Assembly (NCBI GenBank): GCA_000719025.1
Contig: JODP01000013.1
Span: forward strand, 1-64,000
DNA from: Kineosporia aurantiaca JCM 3230
GTDB taxonomy: Bacteria; Actinomycetota; Actinomycetes; Actinomycetales; Kineosporiaceae
Reading direction: 5' to 3'
Length of the DNA stretch: 64,000 nucleotides
Position 1 is the first letter of the stretch; every line of letters starts with the position of its first letter. Made by a program: the position numbers and the translations under genes. Below, piece by piece: positions 33,434 to 41,619 of the stretch. A model generated the notes under the pieces. It ran no database searches and was not told the DNA's origin. It saw nothing but the letters and a program-made list of their open reading frames with translations.

Positions 33434-34125
33434 TGGCCGGGCCCACCCGAGGGCACCGGATCGTCCGAGAGGTCCGGCGCGCCGAGCCCGAAGTGATCGC
33501 GGCGCTGGCCCAGGCCGGCGTGGCGACCGTGCACGAGGCGGCCGGCCGAGTGGGGCTGGTCGGCCCGGCCGTGGTGCCGCGTCAGCAGGGCACGGCCATC
33601 GGCGGCTCCGCGATCACCGTGCTGAGCCATCCGGGCGACAATCTGATGGTGCACGCGGCCGTCGAGGTGTGCCGTCCCGGCGACGTTCTCGTCATCGCCA
33701 CCACTTCGCCCTCGACCGACGGGATGTTCGGCGACCTGCTGGCCACCTCGTTGCAGGCTCGGGGCGTCCTCGGGCTGGTCACCGACGCGGGTGTCCGCGA
33801 CATCGCCACCCTGCGCGAGATGGGCTTCCCGGTCTGGTCCCGTGCCGTGCACGCCCAGGGCACGGTGAAGGCCAGCCCGGGGTCGGTGAACGTGCCCGTC
33901 GTCGTCGACGGCCGGCTCGTGCGGCCTGGAGACGTGGTGATCGCCGACGACGACGGCGTGCTCGCCCTGGCCGTGGAGGAGGCCGAACCGGCCCGTCAGG
34001 CAGCCGAGCGACGGATCGCCTCGGAAGAGGAAAAGCGAGCCACGCTGGCAGCCGGCACCCTCGGACTCGATCTGTACAACCTGCGTCCCCTATTGGAGCG
34101 TTTGGGGGTCACGTACGTCGACTGA
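33433..34125 (+). CDS. RraA-fold aldolase, probable 4-carboxy-4-hydroxy-2-oxoadipate aldolase
   Basis: A 230-residue RraA-family protein. It has the class II pyruvate aldolase pattern of LigK/GalC/HMG aldolases: GDNLMVHAAVEVCRPGDVLV, FGDLLATSLQARGVLGLVTDAGVRD (substrate Arg and metal Asp) and the loop VWSRAVHAQGTVK. The expected reaction is cleavage of CHA to pyruvate and oxaloacetate. The ATG is joined to the previous stop. The HMG/CHA aldolase signature distinguishes it from RNase E inhibitor RraA. It is the last gene of the operon. Confidence 0.85.
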   Translation: MAGPTRGHRIVREVRRAEPEVIAALAQAGVATVHEAAGRVGLVGPAVVPRQQGTAIGGSAITVLSHPGDNLMVHAAVEVCRPGDVLVIATTSPSTDGMFGDLLATSLQARGVLGLVTDAGVRDIATLREMGFPVWSRAVHAQGTVKASPGSVNVPVVVDGRLVRPGDVVIADDDGVLALAVEEAEPARQAAERRIASEEEKRATLAAGTLGLDLYNLRPLLERLGVTYVD

Positions 34126-34213
34126 TCCTTGGCGGCCTCTCCTCCTGAGGTACTACCGGAACGGCACCACAGATGGACGCTGGTGGCGGGGTGGGCGCGC
34201 GAGGATCGGTTCC

Positions 34214-34837
34214 ATGTCCTCCGTAACCACCCTGACCTCGCAGGATGCCCGTCCCGTGGGGAGGGCGAGCACGGTCGTGGTGCTCAGTTTCCTGCTCGGC
34301 GGCCTCACCTCGTACGCCCAGAGCCTCCTGCCGGAATCGTTCTCCTCGCTGGCCAACTCGGCCAGCGGCTGGACGCTGATCACCGTGCTCCTGATCGCGT
34401 CCACCCGGTTGCGACCGGTTCCGGCGGCCCTGCTCGGCGCCACCAGCTTCGTGCTGCTGACGCTCGGCTACACCGTCGTCTCCGACCTGCGCGGCTACAC
34501 CTACGACCCGCTCCTTTTCAGCCTGGTCGGCCTGCTCGTCGGGCCCTTCGTCGGCCTGGCCACCACCTGGCTGCGAGAACACGACCTCCGCGCCGCCCTG
34601 GCCACCGCCACACTCTCGGGCATCGCCGTCGGTGAAGCCGTCTACGGCCTCACCGTGGTCGACGCCAGCACCAGCCCGGTCTACTGGACCCTGAGCGGAC
34701 TGGCCGGGCTCGGCCTGCTGGCCGTCATGGTGACCCGGCGGATCCAGGGCTCGGTCCCGATCACCCTGGCCCTGGGCTGCACCGCCGTGGTGGCGGCGGG
34801 CTTTCTGGCGGCCTACCAGAACCTGGGCACCTTTTAG
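34214..34837 (+). CDS. DUF6518-like integral membrane protein
   Basis: A 207-residue protein with six or so hydrophobic segments, resembling the DUF6518 family of actinobacteria. GAGGA lies about 9 nt before ATG 34214. No catalytic or transport motifs are visible. It is 88 bp after the aldolase gene and may be a separate unit. Confidence 0.72.
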   Translation: MSSVTTLTSQDARPVGRASTVVVLSFLLGGLTSYAQSLLPESFSSLANSASGWTLITVLLIASTRLRPVPAALLGATSFVLLTLGYTVVSDLRGYTYDPLLFSLVGLLVGPFVGLATTWLREHDLRAALATATLSGIAVGEAVYGLTVVDASTSPVYWTLSGLAGLGLLAVMVTRRIQGSVPITLALGCTAVVAAGFLAAYQNLGTF

Positions 34838-34845
34838 ACTCCAGG

Positions 34846-35040
34846 TTAGACCCCAGGCTTGAGGACGCGGGTGGGCAACGCGGTCTCGACCACGGCGCCG
34901 TCGGCCGACCGGCTGACCTGGTACCCCCGCGGACCTTCCCGATCGGCAACCACCTCGGCCAGTTCGGTGCCCCGATAGAGCAACCCGGCACCGTCGTCGG
35001 TGGCGTATCCAGCCAGGATTGTGGGCTGAGAAGCTGTCAT
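34846..35040 (-). CDS. Small hypothetical protein
   Basis: A 64-residue protein with high third-position GC, so it is likely real. ATG 35040 has GAGG 9 nt upstream; GTG 35058 would add six residues. It is rich in short polar strands (GLLYRGTELAEVV, GYQVSRSADGAVVET). No family recognised. It converges on the DUF6518 gene with an 8-bp gap. Confidence 0.55.
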   Translation of the reverse strand: MTASQPTILAGYATDDGAGLLYRGTELAEVVADREGPRGYQVSRSADGAVVETALPTRVLKPGV

Positions 35041-35164
35041 CCAGACATCCTCACTCACTCGTCCCCACGGGCGCTCACGACTTTCTCGCAGCCACTGAAC
35101 GGTTTCCCGACCCTCGGACCGGGCCGCCCGGAGAACATCCCCGGAACACCGCTACTTTCTTGTC

Positions 35165-35175
35165 GTATCATTGAT
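35165..35175. promoter_or_regulatory. Putative TetR operator/leaderless promoter
   Basis: GTATCATTGAT lies over a TATCAT -10 box (35166-35171) that ends 6 nt before ATG 35178. The same word with two changes, GTATCGCTGAT, occurs at 37941-37951 in front of the SDR operon. Confidence 0.55.
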
Positions 35176-35177
35176 TC

Positions 35178-35948
35178 ATGCAGCTCGCTGATTCGTCGAA
35201 AGCGCAGATCACGGCCGAGGTCAGCCGCCGGCGCCGGCGCAGCGCGGCCGGTCCGGCCGACGATGCCGCGGTCCGGGTCGCCCTGATCGCCGCGGCCGAG
35301 CAGCAGCTGAACGCCTCACCGGGGCAGGACATCGCCACTCGCGCGGTCTGCGAAGAGGCCGGGGTGACCCAGCCGGTGCTGTACCGGCTGTTCGGAGACA
35401 AGCAGGGCCTGCTGGACGCCGTCGCCGACGCCGGTCTCCAGCGGTATGCCCGGCGCAAGGCGGCTCTGGAGGTCACCTCCGACCCGGTCGCCGACCTCTA
35501 CGCGGGCTGGAGCGACCACATGGCCTTCGCCGCCGCCGAACCGGTGATCTATCAGCTGATGTTCGGTTCCCGCCCCTACGGGGGCGCCTATCGCCGGATC
35601 CTGGAGCTGCTCGAGGCCACCCTGCTGCGCTGCGCCGCCACCGGAGCCCTCAACACCCCGCCCCGGACGGCCGCCCAGCTGATCCTGGCGGCCAACGTCG
35701 GCGTCGCCCTCGGACGGATCGCCCAGCCCACCCTGTTCGACGACCCGGCCCTTTCCGACCGGGCCCGCGACGCGGTCTTCGGCACCGTCCTGGCGACGAC
35801 GCGGCCCGAGCCCGGATCCGAGCCGGAGCCGGTCCGCCCGGTCGCCCGGCGGCTGCGCTCACAGCTGGCCCTGAGCGGCACCCAGGCCCTGGAGCCGGCC
35901 GAGACGGCGCTGCTGATGCGCTGGCTCGAGCGCATCGACCAGGCCTGA
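35178..35948 (+). CDS. TetR-family regulator
   Basis: A 256-residue TetR protein with an Arg-rich N-terminal tail (SRRRRRSAAG), HTH IATRAVCEEAGVTQPVLYRLF and a C-terminal ligand domain of about 130 residues. ATG 35178 is probably the first base of a leaderless mRNA. The convergent tautomerase-SDR operon is its likely target because a near-identical GTATCnnTGAT site lies in that operon's promoter. Confidence 0.87.
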   Translation: MQLADSSKAQITAEVSRRRRRSAAGPADDAAVRVALIAAAEQQLNASPGQDIATRAVCEEAGVTQPVLYRLFGDKQGLLDAVADAGLQRYARRKAALEVTSDPVADLYAGWSDHMAFAAAEPVIYQLMFGSRPYGGAYRRILELLEATLLRCAATGALNTPPRTAAQLILAANVGVALGRIAQPTLFDDPALSDRARDAVFGTVLATTRPEPGSEPEPVRPVARRLRSQLALSGTQALEPAETALLMRWLERIDQA

Positions 35949-36001
35949 TGCGTGCGGGTCGGCACCCCTGGACAGAGGTGCCGACCCGATTCACCGAAGG
36001 T

Positions 36002-36208
36002 TCAGCTGCGGCCGAGCATCTCGGCGGTCAGGATGTTTCCGCCCAGGCCCCAGCCGCCCTCGACGACCTCCTCGACGAGCACCAGGGTGGTAGCGCGGGC
36101 ACGCTCGCCGTACACGTCGGCGTAGGCGTTGGTGACCGCGTCGATCAGCTTCTTCTTCGACTCCGGGGTGAGGGTGTCGGCCGGAACCTTCAGGTTGGCG
36201 AACGGCAT
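36002..36208 (-). CDS. 4-oxalocrotonate tautomerase family protein
   Basis: A 68-residue tautomerase. The initiator Met is followed by Pro, which would be the catalytic N-terminal base after Met removal. The segment LTPESKKKLIDAVTNAYADVYG is typical of the 4-OT fold. AGAGGA precedes ATG 36208. It sits 36 bp after an SDR gene, in a three-gene leftward unit. It may act on a dienol intermediate, but the substrate is unknown. Confidence 0.88.
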   Translation of the reverse strand: MPFANLKVPADTLTPESKKKLIDAVTNAYADVYGERARATTLVLVEEVVEGGWGLGGNILTAEMLGRS

Positions 36209-36244
36209 GATGATCCTCTTCTGGGTTGATGGTGGAAAGGGTTC

Positions 36245-37168
36245 TCAGAGTGCGGCATTCGGGGACAGGAGGTCCCCGATGCCGACACGGCGGTAGAACT
36301 CGGCGCGGATCCGGTCAGCCACGGCCGAGACGACCTCGCTGCCGTCCCGGCTGGGATCCACGTGGGTCCGGTACGGGCGTCGGCCGGCCGGCAGGCCGAC
36401 GATCCGGACGATCTCGTCGGCCACGGACTGGGCATCGGCGTCCGGCGGCACCAGATCGGCCAGGCTCGTGAGCATTTCGGCGCGAAGCGTCCCGTACGCC
36501 TCCTCGTACTCCGCCTCGCGCTCCTGGTCGTCAGGGTGCCCGGCGTGCCGGAAATGGTTCGTTCCCGAGGTGAAGGCGCCCGGGACGACGATCGTCGTGT
36601 CGACACCGAAACGGATCAGTTCACCCGCGTAGCTCTCGGCCAAGGCGTCCATCCCGGCCTTGGCCGCGAAGTACGGCGCCAGGAACGGCGGATGCCCTCC
36701 CCGCGTGGAGGAACTGCCCACCCAGAGCACCAGTCCCTGCCCCTGGCGGCGCAGCAGCGGGAGCACCGCCCGGTTGACCCGCTGGGTGCCGAGCACGTTG
36801 ACGTCGTACACCGCGGCCAGCTGCTCCGGGGTGAACGCCTCGGCCGGCCCCAGAACCATGTGCCCGGCGTTGTGAATCACCACGTCCACACGCCCGAAGC
36901 GGGCCAGGACGTCGGCCACGGCGGCGTCCACGGAGGGTTGGGACTGAACATCCATCTCGACGGCGGAGACGGTGCCGCTGACGGTGGACGCCAGTTCGGC
37001 CAGCTCCCGGGCCGCGGTGGCGTTACGCCCCCCGACGGCCCGCATTCCGGCTGCCACCTGATGCCCGGCCCGGGCCAGCGCTGCGGCGGTCAGCCGCCCG
37101 AAGCCGCTCGACGCACCGGTGACCAGGATGACCTGGCCTGCAGACGACCCCGGTCGGGAGGCGGCCAT
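36245..37168 (-). CDS. SDR-family oxidoreductase
   Basis: A 307-residue classical SDR with TGASSGFG, NAGHMV, the catalytic Ser in VGSSSTRGG and YFAAK. A longer C-terminal tail distinguishes it from its neighbour. It starts on the last base of the upstream SDR stop (TGATG), so the two are coupled. Substrate unknown. Confidence 0.9.
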   Translation of the reverse strand: MAASRPGSSAGQVILVTGASSGFGRLTAAALARAGHQVAAGMRAVGGRNATAARELAELASTVSGTVSAVEMDVQSQPSVDAAVADVLARFGRVDVVIHNAGHMVLGPAEAFTPEQLAAVYDVNVLGTQRVNRAVLPLLRRQGQGLVLWVGSSSTRGGHPPFLAPYFAAKAGMDALAESYAGELIRFGVDTTIVVPGAFTSGTNHFRHAGHPDDQEREAEYEEAYGTLRAEMLTSLADLVPPDADAQSVADEIVRIVGLPAGRRPYRTHVDPSRDGSEVVSAVADRIRAEFYRRVGIGDLLSPNAAL

Positions 37169-37902
37169 CAGATGATCCCGCCATTCGCCCGCAGGACCTG
37201 ACCGTTGACCCAGCGTCCGTCCGGACCGGCCAGGAACCCGGCCACGGCGGCGATGTCCTCGGGCGTGCCCAGGCGCTCCAGCGGGGGCTGCTGGGCCAGA
37301 TGGTCGATCGTCGCCTGGTCCTTGCCCTCCAGGAAGAGGTCGGTCGCGGTCGGGCCCGGAGCGATCGAGTTCACCGTGACGTCCCGCCCCCGAAGTTCCC
37401 GCGCCAAGATCAGGGTCATCGCCTCGATCGCGCCCTTGCTGGCCGTGTAGGGGCCGTAGGCGGGGAACTGCAGGCCCACCACCGAGGTCGAGAACATCAG
37501 CACGGCCCCACCCTCGCGCACCCTTCGGGCCGCCTCCCGGGCCACCACGAAGCTGCCCCGGATGTTCGTGCGGTGCAGCTGGTCGAGGGCCTCCAGGTCA
37601 AGATCAGCGATGGGCGAGAGGTAGAGCCGGCCGGCGGCGTTCACCACGACATCGACTCCGCCGAACGCCTCGGTCGCCGCGTCGAACATCGCCCCGACGG
37701 CCCCCTCGTCAGCCACGTCGGCGCGGACCGCAAGGGCCCGGCCGCCCCCGGCGACGATGCTGTCCACCACCTCCCCCGCCGCGTCCTTCGAACCCGCGTA
37801 TCCGACCACGACCGCCTGACCGGCTCCGGCCAGGGCCAGCGCAACGGCCCGGCCGATCCCCCGCGAAGCACCGGTGACCACGGCCACTCGATTTTCCGCC
37901 AT
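37168..37902 (-). CDS. SDR-family oxidoreductase (FabG-like)
   Basis: A 244-residue FabG-like reductase: TGASRGIG, NAAG, catalytic Ser in FSTSVVG and YTASK, ending in the usual LRANGGII. ATG 37902 is preferred; GTG 37911 is close upstream. It leads a three-gene operon with a second SDR and a tautomerase, an arrangement fitting oxidation or isomerisation of a cyclic or unsaturated ketone. Confidence 0.92.
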   Translation of the reverse strand: MAENRVAVVTGASRGIGRAVALALAGAGQAVVVGYAGSKDAAGEVVDSIVAGGGRALAVRADVADEGAVGAMFDAATEAFGGVDVVVNAAGRLYLSPIADLDLEALDQLHRTNIRGSFVVAREAARRVREGGAVLMFSTSVVGLQFPAYGPYTASKGAIEAMTLILARELRGRDVTVNSIAPGPTATDLFLEGKDQATIDHLAQQPPLERLGTPEDIAAVAGFLAGPDGRWVNGQVLRANGGII

Positions 37903-37940
37903 GACGCTCACTCCATCTCTAACCGCGGTACGTCTCTTGC

Positions 37941-37951
37941 GTATCGCTGAT
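37941..37951. promoter_or_regulatory. Putative TetR operator upstream of SDR operon
   Basis: GTATCGCTGAT, followed by agaggtacc. It matches GTATCATTGAT at the TetR promoter (35165-35175) in 9 of 11 bases. It lies 39-49 bp upstream of the SDR start. Confidence 0.55.
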
Positions 37952-37977
37952 AGAGGTACCATAGCACGAGGCCAGAG

Positions 37978-38004
37978 CATCGCTACGATAAAAACGTAGC
38001 GATG
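37978..38004. other. Inverted repeat CATCGCTACG / CGTAGCGATG
   Basis: Perfect 10-bp arms with a 7-nt A/T spacer, in the 197-bp gap between the SDR operon and the acyltransferase gene. ATCGCT also occurs in the nearby putative operator. It may be an operator or a terminator for the gene on its right. The rest of the gap (38005-38099) shows no clear element. Confidence 0.6.
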
Positions 38005-38099
38005 ATCCGATCGAGTGGGGAAGCCTGCGACCGCACGTCGGACGGCCCGCGCGTGCGGTCGTGTCTGTTCAGGAACGGCGAGGCGGGCTCGCGCTTCTC

Positions 38100-39737
38100 C
38101 TACGGCAGCCGGGCCGGTTCGGGGCGGTGTACGCCCCGTGGCCGATATCCCAGGGCTCCCGAAACGCCCCCCAGATCGGCCAGTACCCAGATTGTCGCCA
38201 ACCACATCTCGGTACCCTGCAGGCCGGGAGTCGTCTGTCCCGGGCGGCTCCCGGCGTTCGGGGCAGCGAAAGCGAACCCAGAACCGTCAATCCAGTGTTT
38301 GAGGACGCCGGTCAGCAGTTTTCGGGCCAGGGTCACCACTTCTTCGGCCCGGTACCCGGTCTGCCGGGTCAACCAGAGCGGATGCGCCACGTCGAGCACG
38401 TTGCAGGCGTTGTACCGGTCCGGAGCGAAATGCCTTACGTCTTGGGCGTGCTGGAGCACCGTGTCGATGACGCGCTCGGGGTAGGGCACCGGGAGGCCGA
38501 ACTGGGCGAAGGTGCCGCGGGTAGCGCGGTAGAAGCCGTTGACGACCTGAAGGAGGCCTTCCTGCGGGGTGCGACTGCCCCACATGCCGGTCTCGGGGTT
38601 GGCGTGCGTGAGCATCCAGCCGAGCAGGGCGTCGGGCGGAGAGCCGTTCCAGAGATGGGCGGTGCCGATCGCGTCGATCCAGGCGCCCCCGCCCCAGGCC
38701 TGGTCCCCCCAGGGCAGTTCGTTCAGGGCCAGGAGCAGATCGTCGGCCGAGGTCTGGGCGACGGCGTGAATTGGCTCGGCGAAAGAACTTCCGAGCAGAT
38801 CAAGCGCGTAGCCCACACTCAGGACGTGATACAGAGCCTCCCCGTCGGAAAGTCCTTCTCCGATGGGAAGCCGCTCACCGGCGTCCCCAATTTCGGCCAC
38901 CAAACCACTGACCGGGTCCTGCCACCCCCGCAACCGCTCGATCTGCTCGGCCGCCGGAAGCTGGTCCGGTGCCCGCCCGAGCAGCAGGTCGGCCAGCTCG
39001 ATCGCGTCGCACTGGGCCCGCACGGTCGGCGCCGCACCCGGGCGGTCGGCGAACAGCCGGCGGTCGGCGTTCCAGGTCCGCTCCAGCAGGCCCGGGATCG
39101 TGGCCCGGGCCTGATCCGCGAAAACCTGCAGCTTCGAACTTAGTTCATCTGCGGAAGCCGTCGCCGGCACCCGCCACCGCAACACCCGGGCCGGATTACC
39201 CCCGACCACCGCGCCCGAAGGCACGTCCTTGGTGACGATCGCCCCGGCCGCCAGCACCGAATGATCGCCCACGTTCACCCCGTCCAGGATCACCACGTGC
39301 GAGCCGATCCACACGTCGCTGCCGATCGTGATGCCCTTGGCGGTCAGCGGCTGGCGGAAGACCGGCAGATCCGGGTCGGCCATGCTGTGGTTGAAGCCGA
39401 GGATCGAGGTGTGCGCACCGATCCGCACCCCGTCGCCCATCCGGACGCTTCCCCGCACCACCGTGTAGGCATTAATGCTGCAGTCGGCCCCGGCCTGAAG
39501 GTCGCCGGTCAGATAGGCACCGGCCGCGATGTACGTCCGATCGCCGAGCTGGAGTTTCTCGTTCTGCACCGACGCCAGCCCGGAGACGAAGCAGCCCGCA
39601 CCGAACTGGTGACCGTCAGCGTCCTCAAACTGGTGCTGGAGGTCGAGCTGACGGGCCTGGGCGTCCTGGTCCGCGTCGGTCCAGAACGACCAGGGCGAGT
39701 AGTCGAGGTCGTGCTGGTGGAACTCCTCGGGGCGCAT
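38100..39737 (-). CDS. Left-handed beta-helix acyltransferase fused to an alpha/alpha-barrel-like domain
   Basis: A 545-residue two-domain protein. Residues about 40-200 are a hexapeptide-repeat (LbH) acetyltransferase of the MaaT/LacA class: GDRTYIAAGAYLTGDLQAG, FNHSM, IGSDVWIGSHVVILDGVNVG, GGNPARVLRW. Residues about 210-545 are alpha-helical, with spaced WGGGAW and ACNVLDVAHPLWLTRQTGYR, as in six-hairpin (alpha/alpha)6 barrels. ATG 39737 follows GGGAGA. The combination suggests modification of a sugar or a glycan plus a second catalytic or binding step; no acceptor is known. Confidence 0.75.
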   Translation of the reverse strand: MRPEEFHQHDLDYSPWSFWTDADQDAQARQLDLQHQFEDADGHQFGAGCFVSGLASVQNEKLQLGDRTYIAAGAYLTGDLQAGADCSINAYTVVRGSVRMGDGVRIGAHTSILGFNHSMADPDLPVFRQPLTAKGITIGSDVWIGSHVVILDGVNVGDHSVLAAGAIVTKDVPSGAVVGGNPARVLRWRVPATASADELSSKLQVFADQARATIPGLLERTWNADRRLFADRPGAAPTVRAQCDAIELADLLLGRAPDQLPAAEQIERLRGWQDPVSGLVAEIGDAGERLPIGEGLSDGEALYHVLSVGYALDLLGSSFAEPIHAVAQTSADDLLLALNELPWGDQAWGGGAWIDAIGTAHLWNGSPPDALLGWMLTHANPETGMWGSRTPQEGLLQVVNGFYRATRGTFAQFGLPVPYPERVIDTVLQHAQDVRHFAPDRYNACNVLDVAHPLWLTRQTGYRAEEVVTLARKLLTGVLKHWIDGSGFAFAAPNAGSRPGQTTPGLQGTEMWLATIWVLADLGGVSGALGYRPRGVHRPEPARLP

Positions 39738-39798
39738 GGCGGCATTCTCCCCCGGTCCGGTGCACCGGGCCGAGCCGGGTATCGATAGAAATAGGCCC

Positions 39799-40455
39799 AT
39801 GAGTGAACCCGAGACCTGGTGGCGCGACGCCGTGGGCCCCGAGTGGAGCGGGCACACCTGGGCCGCCCTGGAAGCCGCCCTGACGCCCACCCTGTACGGG
39901 GCCGGGCCTGCGGGTCTGGTGGCCGAGGCCCGGGCCTGGGCCGATGAACCGGCGAACGTGCTGTACGTGCGCTCGGCCTCGTTGCGGCGGGCCTACGGGT
40001 TCGCCGTGTCGGTCGCTCAGCGCGCGGCCCGGACGATGGCGGTCGAGCGTGGATTCAGCCGGCACCTGCTGGCGGTCGGGGTTCTGGACGAGCTCTCGAT
40101 GCCGGCCGATCCGGACCCGGCCGCCACCGCCGAGGCGCAGAGCAACCCCCGACGGCAGCAATGGACGTCCGCGGACACCCGCCGTCGTTTTCTGGACGAC
40201 TACGCCAAGCCCCTCGAACGCGCCGACCTCACCCTGCTCCGGTTGCCCGTACAAGGCGACGCGGATCAGGTGCTGGACCAGATCGCCGACCGCCGCCGCA
40301 ACTACCTCCGCCCCACCATCCTGGCCGGCGTCGTCCTGCCCCACGAGTTCCCGAAGGCTTACGGCGACGGCATCGCCTCGCGGTTCGGTTTCCCCCGCCG
40401 GGACGACCCGGCGCCGTCCAAACTGACCGTGCTCGACCTCGATCAGCGGCCCTAG
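39799..40455 (+). CDS. Hypothetical soluble protein
   Basis: A 218-residue Ala- and Arg-rich protein without signal or membrane segments. It has WSGHTWAALEAALTPTLYG near the N-terminus and QVLDQIADRRRNYLRPT later, suggesting a helical fold. I do not recognise a family. It is divergent from the acyltransferase, 61 bp away, and its stop shares a CTAG with the convergent aldo/keto reductase stop. Confidence 0.65.
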   Translation: MSEPETWWRDAVGPEWSGHTWAALEAALTPTLYGAGPAGLVAEARAWADEPANVLYVRSASLRRAYGFAVSVAQRAARTMAVERGFSRHLLAVGVLDELSMPADPDPAATAEAQSNPRRQQWTSADTRRRFLDDYAKPLERADLTLLRLPVQGDADQVLDQIADRRRNYLRPTILAGVVLPHEFPKAYGDGIASRFGFPRRDDPAPSKLTVLDLDQRP

Positions 40456-41504
40456 CGGACCTCCACCTTGAGGCCGCCCAGGGTCACCGCCCGAATGTGC
40501 TCACCGGCCAGCATGGCGTGGGGATAGCCCAGGTCGATCGCGCTGACCGCGTCGAGGCGAGCCAGCTGGGCCTCGGTGAACTCGACCTCCAGAGCGCCCA
40601 GATTGTCCTCCAGTTGGGCGGGGGTTCGGGCACCGACGACCGGGGCCGTCAGGGCCGGGTTCTGCAACGTCCAGGCCAGGCCGACCTGGGCCGGGGTGCG
40701 CCCAATCTCGCCCGCCACCTGCTTCACCACCTCGGCGATGGCCAGGGCGCGGTCGGTGACCAGACCCAGGCCGACGTTGAAGCTCTTGCGAGTACCCGCC
40801 TCTTCCGGTGTGCCCAGATCGGCCCGGCTGTATTTACCGGTCAGGACGCCCCCGGCCAGCGGTGAGTAGGCGGTCACCCCGAGCCCCAGCTCCTGGGCCA
40901 TCGGGATCAGGTCGCGTTCACCGGTGCGCTCGATCAGGTTGTACTCGATCTGCAGGGCCACCAGCGGCGACCAGCCGCGCAGGTCGGCGATCGCCTGCAT
41001 CCGCGAGATCTGCCAGGCCGGAGCGCTGGAGATCGCGACGTAGAGCACCTTGCCCCGCCGGACCAGATCGTCCAGGCCGCGCAGGATCTCCTCGACCGGG
41101 GTCCGGAAGTCCCAGACGTGCAGGTACAGCAGGTCGATGTAGTCCGTGTCCAGCTGCCGCAGGCTGGCCTCGACCGAACCGGCCAGGCTCTTGCGGTGGC
41201 TGCCTCCCGAGTTCGGGTCCCCGGGCGTGCGCAAGGTCGTGTACTTCGTACCCAGGACCAGGCGTTCCCGGATGCCCCGGCTGAACTCGCCGAGCATCCG
41301 CTCCGAGGTGCCGTTGGTGTAGCTGGTGGCGGTGTCGATGAAATTGCCGCCGCGCCCGACGTAGGTGTCGAACAGCTTGCGTGCCTCCTCCTTCCCGGTC
41401 CCCCACCCCCAGTCGGTGCCGAACGTGGCCGCGCCCAGGGCCAGCGGGGAGACCCGGAGCCCGGAGCGACCGAGCAGCCGGTAGGTGTCGAGCGTGAGTG
41501 TCAT
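40452..41504 (-). CDS. Aldo/keto reductase
   Basis: A 350-residue NADPH-dependent (alpha/beta)8 reductase. The catalytic tetrad residues appear as FIDTATSY (Asp, Tyr), GTKYTTL (Lys) and LLYLHVWD (His). The C-terminal cofactor site is VVGARTPAQLEDN. AGGAGG precedes ATG 41504. Divergent from an XRE/MmyB regulator 115 bp away. Probably reduces aldehydes or sugar ketones; substrate unknown. It shares a CTAG stop overlap with the gene on its left. Confidence 0.92.
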   Translation of the reverse strand: MTLTLDTYRLLGRSGLRVSPLALGAATFGTDWGWGTGKEEARKLFDTYVGRGGNFIDTATSYTNGTSERMLGEFSRGIRERLVLGTKYTTLRTPGDPNSGGSHRKSLAGSVEASLRQLDTDYIDLLYLHVWDFRTPVEEILRGLDDLVRRGKVLYVAISSAPAWQISRMQAIADLRGWSPLVALQIEYNLIERTGERDLIPMAQELGLGVTAYSPLAGGVLTGKYSRADLGTPEEAGTRKSFNVGLGLVTDRALAIAEVVKQVAGEIGRTPAQVGLAWTLQNPALTAPVVGARTPAQLEDNLGALEVEFTEAQLARLDAVSAIDLGYPHAMLAGEHIRAVTLGGLKVEVR

Positions 41505-41567
41505 GGTGTCCTCCTGGGCTGGTCATCCGGTTCGGATCCGAGTCTGCGGACGCCGGCGGCGAAGGGT

Positions 41568-41589
41568 CAGGGAAGGAACATCCTGGGAA
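41568..41589. promoter_or_regulatory. Candidate XRE/MmyB operator
   Basis: CAGGGAA (41568-41574) followed by tcctgggaa (41581-41589) in the AKR/XRE divergent gap. The same CAGGGAA word lies in the second XRE divergent gap at 48578-48584. Confidence 0.4.
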
Positions 41590-41619
41590 TACCGGTCCCA
41601 CCCTCCCGTTGGACCGAGC

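Noticed and set aside
29566..34125. Full aromatic ring-cleavage pathway
   Set aside because: No dioxygenase, LigC-type dehydrogenase or aromatic regulator is encoded in the window.
36002..36208. Tautomerase as the missing GalD/LigU step of the dicarboxylate operon
   Set aside because: It lies about 1.9 kb away on the other strand in an SDR operon with its own promoter, and GalD/LigU are a different family. Not excluded, but not supported.
37978..38004. Typical Rho-independent terminator
   Set aside because: The A/T run is in the loop, not after the stem, on either strand.
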